Assembly (NCBI GenBank): GCA_917880885.1
Contig: OU862923.1
Location: forward strand, 23,658,770 to 23,722,769
Length of the DNA stretch: 64,000 nucleotides
Direction of reading: 5' to 3'
Source of the DNA: Limnephilus marmoratus
Lineage: Eukaryota; Arthropoda; Insecta; Trichoptera; Limnephilidae
Under the pieces are notes generated by a model, which was not told the origin of the DNA, did not search any database, and worked only from the letters and a program-made list of their open reading frames with translations. Shown in pieces: positions 21,105 through 32,459 of the stretch. Made by a program: the position numbers and the translations under genes. Each line of letters starts with the position of its first letter. Position 1 is the first letter of the stretch.

Positions 21105-21245
21105 TTGTTCGTATTTTCCATATATTTGTTTTGAATTTTTTTTATTTGACATGTACGTTTGTTACTTAAATCCGCAACCGGTTTCGACACATCCGTGTCA
21201 TTCATTAGCAATCTTAAAACTAACTTAAAATTTATATTATTACAC
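21105..21245 (-). repeat. PLE-type terminus with decayed hammerhead-like motif (PLE3)
   Basis: Minus strand about 21212-21170 reads CTAATGA-AT-GACAC-ggat-GTGTC-GAAACCGGTTG. Stem II is perfect and GAAACCGGT is kept, but the box has A where the core G should be, and stem I does not pair well. The following T/A-rich end resembles other PLE ends. No protein frame is nearby. Confidence 0.45.
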
Positions 21246-21825
21246 AAATGATTATAGTTTATTAGGTGGGCATAGTGGGAGTGATGATTTAATTAATTTT
21301 TAGTTAATGCCAAAGAAATATTAAAAAAATCGAATTTTATTTTCCTTCAATCGCCTACGGTTTAGTATTGGTTCTCAATACTTACCAGTCACATATTTTT
21401 TCTTGATTTTGAACCCGATATTGCACGCGCAGGATCTTTCACTCTCCCTCGTAAACCCCAAGTAATGAAAACGTATTAAAAAAGGAAGATTTCGATTTTA
21501 CGATTCGTTTTCCTCGCAGTTTTTTGAAGTCGCGCCACGTAGTAGTCAATCTGTCGCCTGAATTTGGGAAAAAATAAAACTTTTCAAAGTCATTATCACA
21601 CACGAGATTGGCATCCACAGCACCAAAAATGACAATTCGTTCATCAAAATACATCAATTTGGTAAGTATGGTAAAGAGAAGTAAATGGCGTGATTTAATC
21701 TAATGCATGGACAGTACATTTCAAAAGTGTTTGTAATATAATAAAAAACGAACGTGCTGTAGACCACACGACTGAAGTAAAACTTCACTAACTTATATCT
21801 CCTTCTCAACTTCCGTTCGCCTCGT

Positions 21826-22005
21826 CCGACCGTTGTCCTCGCCCGATCACACATTTTATAACGCTCTCGTCACACATTCACCAGCTTACTCCTCAAGTCA
21901 AACGTGCGTAAAGGCCCGACCGTTGTCCTCGCCCGATCACACTTTTCATAACGCTCTCGTCACGCATTCACCAGCTTACTCTCCAAGTCAAGCGTGCGTA
22001 AAGAA
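21826..22005 (+). repeat. Tandem duplication, 90-bp unit
   Basis: Two adjacent units start at 21826 and 21916 with 'ccgaccgttgtcctcgcccg' and share 'ataacgctctcgtcac', 'cattcaccagcttact' and 'cgtgcgtaaag'. They differ at only a few positions, so the duplication is fairly recent. Function unknown. Confidence 0.8.
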
Positions 22006-22262
22006 GTTTTAACATTTATAATAATAAAACACAAACTGCGAACACATTGCAACACTTGATAATATCAGAGAAATTACAATGATGCGCTTTAGTGGTTGCT
22101 GTCGCCATAGTAGGTGTTAATTACGTACATTTTTTTTTTTGCTTAGCATGTAAAAATGTTTGTAAATTCACAGAACTATTTATAAATTTGATACTGTGTT
22201 GTTGGCTATCGCGTGTGTGTTATTTTGCCAAGAAATAAGTATTTTTTAAACGGTACGATTTT

Positions 22263-22385
22263 AGATTTTCACGGCCAAAAGTATTATTATTAGTTGATGG
22301 ACACTGCAACGCTGTCCGAAACGTTGGCTAAAGAAGGAGGTAGCGCAACACGGCATAATACCCCAAAAACTAATAACAATTTTTT
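22263..22385 (+). repeat. PLE2 fragment
   Basis: 'gattttcacggccaaaag' is followed in plus orientation by 'gatggacactgcaacgctgt', 'ccgaaacgttggctaaagaa', 'ggtagcgcaacacggcataa' and 'ccccaaaaactaataac'. The CTGATGA box is cut (TTGATGG remains), so the hammerhead-like motif is incomplete. Same family as 10597-10800. Confidence 0.6.
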
Positions 22386-22399
22386 TTTAAACGGTTTTA

Positions 22400-23465
22400 G
22401 AAATGAGAAATATTTGAGGAAGTCGATATGAAAAAAAAAAGTTTTGTTAGTTTTTATATAAATAAATAAATGATAACTCCATCATGCATGTCATTTTTTC
22501 AGTTATACAAAATTTATGCATATTACGAAAATTATACTGAATTTAGGTTTCGCATGGCTACCAAAGGGTGGAAAAAATTATTACAACCACCCACAACAAA
22601 TAGTTAAATTTTGGTCATCGTCGTTACATTCCTGTCTTTCAACTGGTGTTAAGAGCGTTTAACCAGCCAGCGGACGAAAATCCACATTTCGTCGAAAGTT
22701 GTTCTTACGATCGTGCAGGGCGGTTGCAATGAGAAAGATTAATTATTCTCCGTACCAGCTTTTTTAAATTTTAACTCAATATCGAATTTATTTCAATCCA
22801 AATTAGCTTTAATTTATTACCTTCATCCAAAAATGCTGAAAGGCGTGATGATAAAACTATTAAAATAATGTACTTTTTGTAGTTATTTTTTGATTATAAG
22901 TATTTATCATTTTTTAATAATGTCTAAATTTAATAAGAATGTTAAAAAAAATCTGAAAAATATTAGTTTGTAAGTGCGCAAATAAATACACAAATGGACC
23001 AATTTTCGTCAAGAAACACATGTACATACATATTTTTTAATGATTTTATTGAAACTAAAATTAAAATTCTAAAACATACGTTTGCTAGATAATGTATTGA
23101 TTTATTTTACTGCATGATTTTATTATTTGAAATGGGTGTGGTATAATACAAAAACTTTTTTGAAAATTTAACAAATCTGCCAACGACCTATGGAATAACC
23201 TTATTTTACTAAAAATTAAAAAATTTCTCAAAATTTATTACATGCGAATACTAGATAAAAGAACAATCTTTCGAAATCCATTTATAATTTTTTGTGGAAA
23301 AGAGTCAATACGTCTAAAATTTGATTTGAAAATGACATATTTCTGGTTTTCTCTGGTAATGCCCTCTTAACTTGAGAATGTCTTAAGAATCCGTAATTTT
23401 TTTATTTGTCATTTTTTTTCTCCATGTTGTTAACGTTACCCACATTGTCATATTTCATACACTCT
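22400..23465. other. AT-rich DNA with a unique-looking island
   Basis: 22555-22745 has higher GC and no second copy in the window ('gcatggctaccaaagggtgg', 'gaccagcca'-like blocks). The rest is very AT-rich with no recognised element. Confidence 0.35.
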
Positions 23466-23469
23466 CCTA

Positions 23470-24130
23470 ATAACGCAGATGCTTATGCTTAGGAGAGGAC
23501 AACTTGTGTATTATTATATTTCTAATCTAAAATTTCATGGCTATAAAGAAGACAACATATGCATGAGATGAGATATGGTATAAAAAAGTAATACACAATA
23601 TAGATAAGTTGTACATAATACATTAGAAGTGATAAGTAAAACATAATACACCGAAGAATAAATAAAACTTACACGATGATACCACTTTTTTTTATAATTG
23701 TCAGAATTTTCTATTCGTTTACCAATATATCACAATCAAGGGGTAATTGATTAAATAATTTTATTCCCTTATTCACGCAGTGATACTGTGCTATTGTGGT
23801 TTGTGTGAATAGTACAGTTAGTCCACCTACAGAACTATTCCTTATAATTTAGGATAATATTATAATTATAATTTTAATATGGTGGGATATTATTTGAAAT
23901 AAAGAGATCTTTGAAGTTCGGCAATTTGTAAATGAGTGAACCGGGAAATCTTAAAATACATTTATTGTTGGGTAGTAATATGGCTTATTAAGGTAATTTT
24001 TATTAGTTTTGTTTAATTGTTTCAAGTGGAAGTAGGGATGATTTATAATATGCACACCCCCAAGCCCCGACTCCGTATTGTAGCACAGAATATGCAAGTG
24101 CAAAATAAATATCTTTTAGTATATTTAAAT
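23470..24130 (-). pseudogene. LINE G C-terminal coding remnant and 3' UTR
   Basis: Minus strand from about 24125 reads IYFALAYSVLQYGVGAWGCA followed by YYKSSLLPLETIKQN. This is the segment behind the catalytic domain (…A.SVLQYG..AWG) in many insect LINEs. Downstream are FPGSLIYKL and LFISNNIPPY in broken frames, then an AT-rich UTR to about 23470. Stops are frequent, so it is an old copy. Confidence 0.65.
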
Positions 24131-24739
24131 ATGTAGTATTTTCAAGTCCAAAAAATATTCTCTCGTCATTCTGTTTACTGGGGAATTTTGACTTTTCCGT
24201 TTGATGTGTCTAATATCTATATAACTATCTACAATAATTCTTTAACTGAACCTGTTCAATTTTGAATACAGGGGTACATCCATAGATTTTATTTCGATGG
24301 TCACAAAGTTGACATGCTGAAAATGAAAAACGATCGCGGGTTTTCATCAGCAGGTTATAGCAAAATCCCTCTTTTCAAAAAAAGAAAGAACACATTATTT
24401 TTCCTTTGAAGGTTTATAAGGAAAAAACATTATAAAATAACAAAATTTCAGAAGGTTTTGAGAAAAAATATATTTTATTTTCGTACAAACTAATTCACGA
24501 GCTTTCCTTGCCAATAAATTATTTCATGGAAAGACAAGCTGTTTTTGACGCTCTAAATAATTTGTTGAGCAACTTACCTTACCAACACTATTAATTATAT
24601 TGTATTTACATTTTCGTAGGTTTGCATTAGCTGTGGAATAAACACCCTACCGTATTAGAGATGCTATATACTCGTACGTGTCACTACGTAGACGACTAAT
24701 ATCAAAAAATTAACTTACTAACTAAAACTAACTAACCAT

Positions 24740-25345
24740 CAGACGTTTCTCCGCAGAGGTAGGCAGAGAGGACGGACCGCCAAACAACTCGATCTTGGCA
24801 CACACTGCTTGCCTCGTTTACATTCATACATCGACTCATACATGGTCTTCTATTATTCCGACTCTTCACATGGCCCGACTCAAGTATCTGATTCACTTGG
24901 CCGTGCCATGTCTTCCCTTGGTCGTTCACGTCCCCGACTTCTTCTTCCATTCACATTTGCGTCATATATTTTCCTTACACTCCATTCCTCGTTCATTCGC
25001 TCTACATGCCCAAACCATCTCAGCATCCCTTTCTTAATCTTACTCATCACGCTTACATCAGCCTTGCATTCTTCGCGGATCTCCACATTTCTCACACGAT
25101 CATACATGGTTTTATCACACATACGCCTCAGGGATCTCATTTCTACAGCATTCAGTCTACTTTCGTCCTTCCTCTGCCAGTTCCATGTCTTACTGCCATT
25201 AGGTATCAGCTCTCCATTATGGAAAACTAACTTCGCTTCTTTGGACTTTTTTTGTTGGCACCAACGGCGTTCAGTCCTCCATTAATAGAGTTGCCTGCAT
25301 TTACCCTTCTTTCGATATCTCTGTAAGCCCTTCCATCTCTCGTAA
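24740..25345 (-). pseudogene. LINE H reverse transcriptase C-terminus, copy 1
   Basis: The minus frame at 25140-24880 reads MRSLRRMCDKTMYDRVRN, ECKADVSVMSKIKKGMLRWF and GHVERMNEEWSVRKIYDANV. A shifted frame gives DQGKTWHGQVNQILESGHV. It matches the better-preserved copy at 48945-49640 from the DIERR...NAGNS block to the end. The catalytic part is missing. The plus-strand frames of 158 and 80 residues are antisense shadows. Confidence 0.75.
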
Positions 25346-25693
25346 AAAATTAACAATCATTACAAATACCAAACAATGTTAAAGAATACAATGAAAAGCT
25401 TAAAAAATAATTAGGAACTTCTGTCAAATATTTTTTTTATATTTTTTGTAATTATTCACCCTCTAACTTAAACATTAGTAATTTTAACAGAGCACGCCAA
25501 AATGACGACCTCTAACACTGCATACGCATCTTGGTTTTGTTGATTGAGGATAAACTTAAATTAATTTGTAATCTGCTCGTTTATAGAAGGCGGTAATTTA
25601 ATTATTTTAGGAAAAATCCTATTTGCAAGGTTTACCGTAAAATAAATAAAATTATTTCTTTGTGCCCGTAAATACGCAATGTGAAAATGATTA

Positions 25694-26078
25694 AGCTGGG
25701 TCCACACATGTTCTTTTGTCCGTTCCGTTCCTCCGTTCTGTACCTCCGTTCCGTATCAAAAACTCTGGACGCAAGTAAAAATAGCCCGTACCTCCGTAAC
25801 GTCGCTGCGATCACCGGCATCATCGCGTGTTCATTCCAGCGACAGAGAGAACGACCTGCGCATGCCGCGATCGCGTCCAGACTGGCGCAAACCCATATCG
25901 TATCGCCTTTGAACGGGCCGAAAAAACCGACTCCCGATGGATCGGGGCGTACCTCTACCCGTAACGTCCCTCCTTAACACCGTACCGTTCCAAACGGGCG
26001 TCCACTAGCGTTCTTGATCGCGACGCTGATACGGAACGGAGGAACGGAACGGACAAAAGAACATGTGTGGACCCAGCT
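25694..26078. mobile_element. 385-bp MITE with 45-bp TIRs and TTA duplication
   Basis: TIRs begin AGCTGGGTCCACACATG and are identical for 45 bp (25694-25738 and 26034-26078). TTA flanks both ends (25691-25693 and 26079-26081). The interior is GC-rich (repeats of 'cctccgttccgt') against an AT-rich background. TSD and layout fit PIF/Harbinger. There is no transposase; the 98-aa frame inside is not a gene. Confidence 0.85.
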
Positions 26079-26283
26079 TTAAATAGTTTTGTCTACGTAA
26101 AACACACAAATTTTTCACGAAACGCATGCAAATACAATATCGGATTGAATTACCGATATAATGTTGCATTTGTATGTCCTTCTTAAAAGAACTGGGTTTT
26201 TATACGAACAAAACTATTTATTCATATTCGTATTGCGTATTTACGGGGACAGACAAACAAAAGTCAATTCATCTTATGCGGTA

Positions 26284-26618
26284 TTTCACCATCCTCCTCA
26301 TAGATTATCCATACGACAACGTACATTTACGATTAAATAAACACGAATTCTTTATTTAAAAAGTCTTATTTTATTATTCGGTACTTGAATCTACATTATG
26401 AATAGTGCCTATATACAGGATAAGTTAGCCGAGTATTTTACCTTATCCATACGACAATACATTTACGATTGAATGAACACGATTTACTTATTTAAAAAGT
26501 GTTATTTTACTTTTCGGCACTTGAATCCACATATGAATAGTGCATATATAGGATAAGTTAGCCGAGTATTTTACCTGTTATCTTATCGTATGGATAAGCC
26601 ATCAGGAGGATGGTGAAA
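26284..26618. mobile_element. MITE with TA duplication and internal tandem repeat
   Basis: Ends TTTCACCATCCTCCT (26284) and AGGAGGATGGTGAAA (to 26618) are inverted and lie between TA dinucleotides; imperfect pairing extends to 'ttatccatacga'. Inside are two direct units of about 135 bp (about 26305-26442 and 26443-26575), each from 'ttatccatacgac' to 'gccgagtattttacc'. TA duplication fits the Tc1/mariner group, but no transposase is present. Confidence 0.75.
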
Positions 26619-26814
26619 TACCCCCACAAAACTTCAATTACGCCATCTATTCATTAACGAGCAGATTACGAAAAACAGAATTTATACATTCAGAATCAGC
26701 GCTTGTTGGTTCTATTAAACGATCATTTTTTTTTAATTTTTAATTCTATTTTTGATTTTTTTATATTTTTTTAAATTTATATATACATATTTTTTTTATT
26801 TATTATTATTTTTT

Positions 26815-27118
26815 TTTACATGAGCTGAGCCTATGTCATCTTTGTGCTCACCTATGATGTTGTGTGGAGGGTTTTTTTAAGGATAGGAAGAGAGGAGAGT
26901 TCTGGGAAGGAAAAGGGTTTAAGGGGTGGGTAAGAATCTTGGGTTCAGTATGTCCTGATCATCCGCCTCCAAGACATAGACAAACCTCACCCGATGAACC
27001 CGGGCACCCCTGCTAAATCACCAAACGTAGCGAACCACTTGGGGTGACCTATGGCAGAGGTGTTGGTTATCCAATAAAGGTTCCCGGGGCGGGGGTACCC
27101 ATTCCCGCCTCCCAAATT
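26815..27118 (-). repeat. Element B copy, minus strand (middle block lost)
   Basis: Begins on plus with 'ttacatgagctgagcctatg' and 'gttgtgtggagggttttttt', ends with 'ggttatccaataaagg' and 'gggtacccattcccgcctcc'. The block with 'gtgacgga' present at 16.9 and 34.9 kb is missing here. Confidence 0.6.
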
Positions 27119-27139
27119 AATTTTTTTTAAATTTTCATT

Positions 27140-27480
27140 CTCTCTTTTTTTATAACTTTTGAAAGTTATCCCCATCAACGTAATATGTCATTGAAGAAGA
27201 AGATAACAACAATAATCTAAACGAAAATATGAAAGAGAACAAGACACTAGAGAAAAAAGACAATGGTCTAAACGGGACGTGCGCGTTAACCAATTTCGCT
27301 TTTGCCACCTTCTGTCAAGCCGTCATAAAAGTCAATCTCATATTTCAAATTTTAGAATTAACACTATCATCTTCTACTAATTATTTTTCCATATTTCCAT
27401 TGTCTTTTTTCCTTTTTCTGTATCTTGTTCTTTTTCATATTTTCGTTTAGATTATTATTTCGTTAAGTTTTTTTATTAGA
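27140..27480. repeat. Fold-back SINE family 2 copy
   Basis: Arms at 27207-27265 and 27397-27455 are inverted copies ('aatctaaacgaaaatatgaa' against 'catattttcgtttagatt'). The centre has a decayed tRNA-like head ('gcgcgttaaccaatttcgct'). Upstream 'cttttgaaagttatccccat' also precedes the fold-back at 11.47 kb, so the two copies share flanking sequence. Confidence 0.6.
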
Positions 27481-27489
27481 TATTATTAC

Positions 27490-28060
27490 TTCCTCGCAGG
27501 GATCGGTTCTGTCACCGACTTTGTTTCTGTCGCACATCAACGACCTCTTGTCATGTACACCGATTTATTGTTACGCGGATGACATGATAGTTTTTTTTGA
27601 CAAGCCCCCAAAGGGCACACAAACTTCAATGAATGAAGCAAAGAATGGACGGTTACCTCGAGAGTGTTTTCTCTTGGGGTAAGAATAACCTCGTCGAATT
27701 TAATGTTTCAAAGACCCAATCGTGTTTGAAAACGACTAAAAGAGATCGAAATGAAAATCTAGTCTCCTTCAACGGAAGCGATCTTCCGAACAGGACCTCC
27801 ATCGATTTGCTTGGTGTAACTCTAAGTGACCAGCTCAGGTACGGGAGCTCCATCGAAACCAGAGTTAAGTTAGCCTCTCAGAAACTGGGCGTACTGTACA
27901 GGGTCCACAGATACTTTAATAGTACACAACTGCTAACCCCATACAAATCGCAAGTGCGCCCCACGGTTGAATTTGGCAGCCACCTCTGGTCTGGAGCTCC
28001 AAAATACCTAAAAAAAACCTTGACTCTGTGCAGAAACGGGCAGCCCGTTTGATAGATTCT
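27490..28060 (+). pseudogene. LINE F reverse transcriptase, palm to thumb
   Basis: Plus reading: GSVLSPTLFLSHINDLL, then IYCYADDMIVFFDK (catalytic YADD at about 27572-27583), then SWGKNNLVEFNVSKTQS, DLLGVTLSDQL, QKLGVLYRVHRYF and VRPTVEFGSHLWSGAP. A shift lies between the YADD block and the frame at 27633, and another after 28052. The 5' part including the endonuclease is missing. Other copies of the tail are at 50870, 58270 and 60365. Confidence 0.8.
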
Positions 28061-28500
28061 CCCATATTAACAGACGGACTGCAATCTTTAGAGCATAGGC
28101 GCCAGGTGGGAATGCTGTCCTTGTTCTACCGGTATAACAATGGAAGATGCTCCGAGGAACTAGTGTCATTCGGCACCGGTGCATAGTCGGGAAACACGCC
28201 AAACACGCCAAACACGCGCCCAACATTTGTACACAGTTGATATTAGTCACATGAGAACGGGTCGTTTCTATGACTCGTTCTTGAGTTCAACGGATCGGCT
28301 GTGGAACGATTTGCCGGCCTTTGTGTTTCCTCCCTCCTACAACATGGGTCTCTTCAAGACCCATGTTCACACCTTCCTTTCCTCAAAAAGACCCTCCACA
28401 CAGCATATTCAAAGATGACATAGGCCCTGAGGGAAATTATTTTCCTCAGGGCCTCCTGTGTGGAGTTATTGTAAAAAAAAATTATTGTTATCTTCTTTTT
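28060..28500 (+). pseudogene. LINE F C-terminus and 3' UTR with nested hairpin
   Basis: Coding remnants read TDGLQSLEHRRQVGMLSLFY, RAQHLYTVDISHMRTGRFYD and DRLWNDLPAFVFPPSYNMGL. The UTR forms two nested stems: outer CTCCACACAG (28394-28403) with CTGTGTGGAG (28456-28465), inner GGCCCTGAGG (28423-28432) with CCTCAGGGCC (28444-28453), then A-rich sequence. Such a 3' structure is the expected landing site for a LINE's own reverse transcriptase. Confidence 0.75.
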
Positions 28501-28504
28501 CAAT

Positions 28505-29520
28505 AAAATATTTTTTCACTGGAGTTCCTTATTATTATCTTGTTGAGAGATTTAAAAAAAAATCCATGCGCCGGTATTATTCATTATTCGAATCACGGTT
28601 TGAAGACCTTTTTTTAATTTAATGGGAGATGTATTAAAAAAATGACACATTCAAAGATAAGAATTTATGATGATTTTCATCGAAAGAAAATATTCCAAAG
28701 ACGCATTATTTCCTGGCATTCAAATTTTCTGTATTTTTGTGAAAAGTAATCTTCCCGGGGAATTTCACCTGGTACTCGCGGAAAATTAATTATTATTTGA
28801 TAATAAAAACCGGTCCTTTTTGTTCACTTTTCCGGGAAATATCTTGGATATTTTAAGCACTAAGCATCAACCAAAACATTTTGTAAAATTTCGATGTTAC
28901 ATCCCTTACATTCCAGCAACCAGATAAACGCTGTGAGAGTGGAACGTCTGAGTTTCATACGTTCTAAGCTTGGTCTATTAAACTTATTTTACATTAAACT
29001 TTTTTCCTTTTCTAATTTTCTAGAAGACTCGACTGAGGAATTGCTGATATTTCGTCTTTTATCTTAGTAGTGCTTAAGTTATTTTCAGGGATTCTAACCA
29101 TTTATATACATAATTCTTTAACTTACTAACTGTACCAGACAAACTCTATATCTTATTACAAACTACTGTAGACTAGACAAAATATGTGCCAGCTAGTATT
29201 TTCGTCATGTTTAGAATGTTGAATTGGTTTAGTTGTTCTAGAAGATAATATGATACTGGCTTACGTTGGGCCGTTGTCTTACAAAGTTGTACCGTTCTAT
29301 AGTTTCTGTTGTCAGGTGTCCGACCAAAACCAAAGTGGTCCATGCTTCGTGTCGTAAAGGTGTTATATTCTATATTATAATTGAGAATTCAGCTACGCCT
29401 CATATGTCATTACATGTGTTTCATAATGATGTACTCGTAGCTTGAAAACAAGCTTATGGATCCGAATGGTTTAGAGTGAATTTAATAGAACTAGATTGTA
29501 CCTACACCATCAATAAATTA
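28505..29520. other. Unassigned AT-rich DNA
   Basis: 28505-28540 ('cactggagttccttattat') resembles 47340-47372. Otherwise no repeat partner, protein frame or terminal repeat was recognised. Confidence 0.35.
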
Positions 29521-29524
29521 TAGC

Positions 29525-29815
29525 AATCAAAAACGTATTTAGTTAAAGTCATGTCAATAATGTAAATTGTTCAAGGCCCATACATACATACATACATCAC
29601 CACTTCTCACATCTACAGACGTACTCACACACACACACCTACCCACTACGCACATCACCCGGTAATCACTTAATATAAATAAGATACTTCAATGAAACAT
29701 ATCATAGGTATCCACCTTGAAATATACTTAATAACTGTAAAAAAATTTCACCACTGTAAATAATGTACTGTTTGTTTCTTCAATAAATAAATAAAATAAA
29801 AATAAAATAAAGAAT
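29525..29815 (+). repeat. LINE E 3' UTR, solo end
   Basis: It matches 15690-15929: 'gtcatgtcaataatgtaa', a CATA repeat, 'cacccggtaatcacttaata', 'taatgtactgtttgtttct', and an AATAAATAAAATAAAA tail. Truncated just before the stop codon region, as expected for a severely 5'-truncated LINE insertion. Confidence 0.75.
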
Positions 29816-29829
29816 GCCTACTATCTATT

Positions 29830-30000
29830 ATATTTTTTCTATATATTATGTATATATAAAATGAATCCCTGATTCCCTTTGTCGCGCAATAACTTCAGAA
29901 CGACTTTACCAATTTCATTCAACTTTTTTAAAAAGTTTTCTTATATGTACTTTGTAGAAGGTTCTTACGGAAAAAAAAAGAAAATTGCGCAGAAAATTGG
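29830..30000 (+). repeat. Fragment of a 'gaatccctgattccctttgt' repeat
   Basis: The text 'aaaatgaatccctgattccc' with 'gcgcaataacttcagaacga' is of the kind found at ends of RTE-like LINEs and SINEs in moths (from memory). It is followed directly by LINE I codons. Confidence 0.4.
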
Positions 30001-30002
30001 AT

Positions 30003-30150
30003 AATTTCGAAAAATTTCGTCCTCAAAGACATATCTATCTTGGAGCTTCTAAACTGGAGAGAGCTGGCACAAAACCAAGATGAGTGGTGGAAGATTCTTG
30101 AAGAGGTCAAGACCCACCAGGGGTTGTAGAGCCAATAGTGATGATGATGA
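30003..30150 (+). pseudogene. LINE I C-terminal fragment
   Basis: Plus reading DISILELLNWRELAQNQDEW followed by WKILEEVKTHQGL and a stop is nearly the same as the C-terminus at 62790-62878. The GATGAT repeat after the stop is the LINE tail. Confidence 0.75.
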
Positions 30151-30154
30151 TGAT

Positions 30155-31040
30155 TCCTGTTTTACTTAAGAATAAGGAATTGTCCTTAAAACTTAAATTG
30201 AACGACTTTTAGTTTTACTGCGATTCCAGATCTCTTGGATTAACAGCGAGAAAGTAGTTAATTTAAAGGTAAACGACAAATCCTTATCCTTAGGTACAAC
30301 CGGAATTGCCACTCTGATCTTCCAAAATATCATTTAGGATCATTATTTAGGTATTGCAATTTTGGTGGTGGTGACTACATAATATCTCAGGACAAAGTCG
30401 TATGGCGATATACGTACGTCACTTTCGAATCTGTTCAGTGTTTGGGTTGTAACTCCGCACTTTCGGAAACTTCAATTCCGGAGAGAACTCTCAGGTATTA
30501 AAGTACGGGATTTGGAGTTTATATGAGGTAGACAGAGATAACTATGTTTGTTTGAACTTTATAGTTTTATTTTCGATTTTCAAATAATATCACGACAAGT
30601 AAAGAGAAAATTCATGGAACTGTTACATTACCACTACGAAACTGTTATCTGCTACATAGTTAGCAAACGAATATACAAACAATATCGATATTTTTTACAA
30701 CACTATTTGTTTACGAGCAGTTCATTGTGCCAATATAATATCTATTTTCAGAGTTGTGGTTTTTTTTTTTTACTTAAACAGCTTCCCAAATGGTACAAAT
30801 TATAACTGAAAAAATGCTTTCCTCTTTGTAATACTTCCTCCAGCCGTGTGGCAATGATAAAATCTGATTCCGATCAATTTTGTCATTGATTTTTCAGTAA
30901 TTCTTCTTCTTTTGAGAATAATTGTATTTCCTTTTGGATATCACTTGGATTATGTGAAAAAGCGGTGATCTATATAGAAAAAACGTAGGGCATTTTAATT
31001 TCTTCTCAGAAAAATGTCTAAATGGATTTCCTAGGTTTAA
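30155..31040. other. Unassigned DNA
   Basis: 30240-30540 has balanced composition and no second copy in the window. The 85-aa frame at 30548-30805 has no recognised motif. Confidence 0.3.
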
Positions 31041-31165
31041 AGATACTCTCCCACCATCTTATTTCCCATCTCTCATACTTTCCCCACTAATTGCAGCCTC
31101 ACAACAAACTCCAACAATTGGAGTTGCCATAATCTCCCTAGCTAGGAGTAGAACTCTTAGAAGTA
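31040..31165 (+). repeat. SINE family 1, 3' body fragment
   Basis: 'actctcccaccatcttattt', 'ctcacaacaaactccaaca' and 'gagttgccataatctcccta' match the plus-oriented body at 120-215. The head is missing, and it ends in an A-rich tract near 31190-31212. Confidence 0.6.
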
Positions 31166-31214
31166 GAACTCTTTCTTATTTGGTAAATAAATAAAAACAA
31201 AAACAAAAAAATGA

Positions 31215-32455
31215 TAAACTGTAAGGTTAGAATAACGGAGCTTAGTGAATTATTTTTTTCGCAATTGCAAGCTGTCCTGAAACAAGATGATGGCGGTTGC
31301 AGGTAATGAATGAATCAAATAGATTGTTACGCTGTTAAATAAAATCGACATCCGAATTGCCTATCGGGTACTTTTTAATTCAAAATCACCGAATATCCTA
31401 CACTTCATTCTCTCGCAATCCCTGTTTTATTCTACCTTGGGACTTGCGCGAGCTTACTCCTGGGCCTACTTACGTTACAAAATTACCATAAAAAGGCTTA
31501 GGTTCGAACTGGTAACTATCTGACAACTCCATAATAAAGCGGAACGTAAGGCGAGCAGCTTGATTGGTCTGTGAAATGGCGCACAGGTTTTATTGACGTA
31601 ACTAGTTATAAGGTTTCGACGGTGCGTTACTCAGCGGACTAATAAAACATATTCAACAAAAATTGGCGGTAAGGGTTTTGTGATGGAAATAATAATAGTT
31701 TTGTATTACTTGGATGGGTTTTCCGTTTGTGATTTTTTTTCATTTGTGGTTATATTTTCTTCAGTGGTAAGTATTTATCAATTGGAATCTGACGCCTGAC
31801 AAAGCTAAAGCTACTGCAAGCAAATATTCGATGGTGTTGTACCTACCACCCTGGAGCGGGAGCCGAAAATATACTATTTATATACATTGTGCCACGCTCA
31901 TCTCACAAAACTTTGGAGTGATTGATTATTCATGATAACCTAAGAAAAAACCCCTAGTGAACTTTTATTAAACAAAGCAATTACGATTACCAAAATAATA
32001 TTATATAGTGTAATCGTAGGTTTACTTTTGCAAGTCATAATGCATATTTTCAGTTAACATCTGAGAGATGTTAATAATGATAATAATAATACCAACATAA
32101 AAGATTTTTTAAATATTTATATTGAGGGATCAGTAGGATTTATAGGTTCAATTAGAAATGCCACAGAGCCGAACCCTCTGATATGAAAATATCTGGAGTC
32201 GGTGAATTATATTCCCATTTGGTCTCTAGTAGGTTGACATGTTGTTCTTGTATTGTTTTGTATTTATAATACTTATATAGTGCAATTGCATAGCGTGGGT
32301 TGACTAGATGATCATTTGGGGAAGTGTTTAGTTTTTCCTGTGGGGAAAATTTAACCCGGACATTTAAATCTGGTGCGTAAAGTATTATAATAATACAAAT
32401 AATTGGATAATTCGTAGAGCACCATTTTTGTTGAATATCACCTTAAGGGCGTTGT
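31215..32455. other. Unassigned DNA
   Basis: 31260-31660 has near-balanced composition and no repeat partner here, so it is possibly single-copy. No frame with a recognisable motif was found. Confidence 0.3.
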
Positions 32456-32459
32456 AAAA

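Noticed and set aside
24795..25285. Open plus-strand frame of 158 residues
   Set aside because: Antisense shadow of the LINE H coding region on the minus strand; the same happens at 49244-49732.
25681..25977. 98-aa frame as a gene
   Set aside because: It starts outside and runs into a MITE with perfect TIRs; its codons are those of the GC-rich MITE interior.
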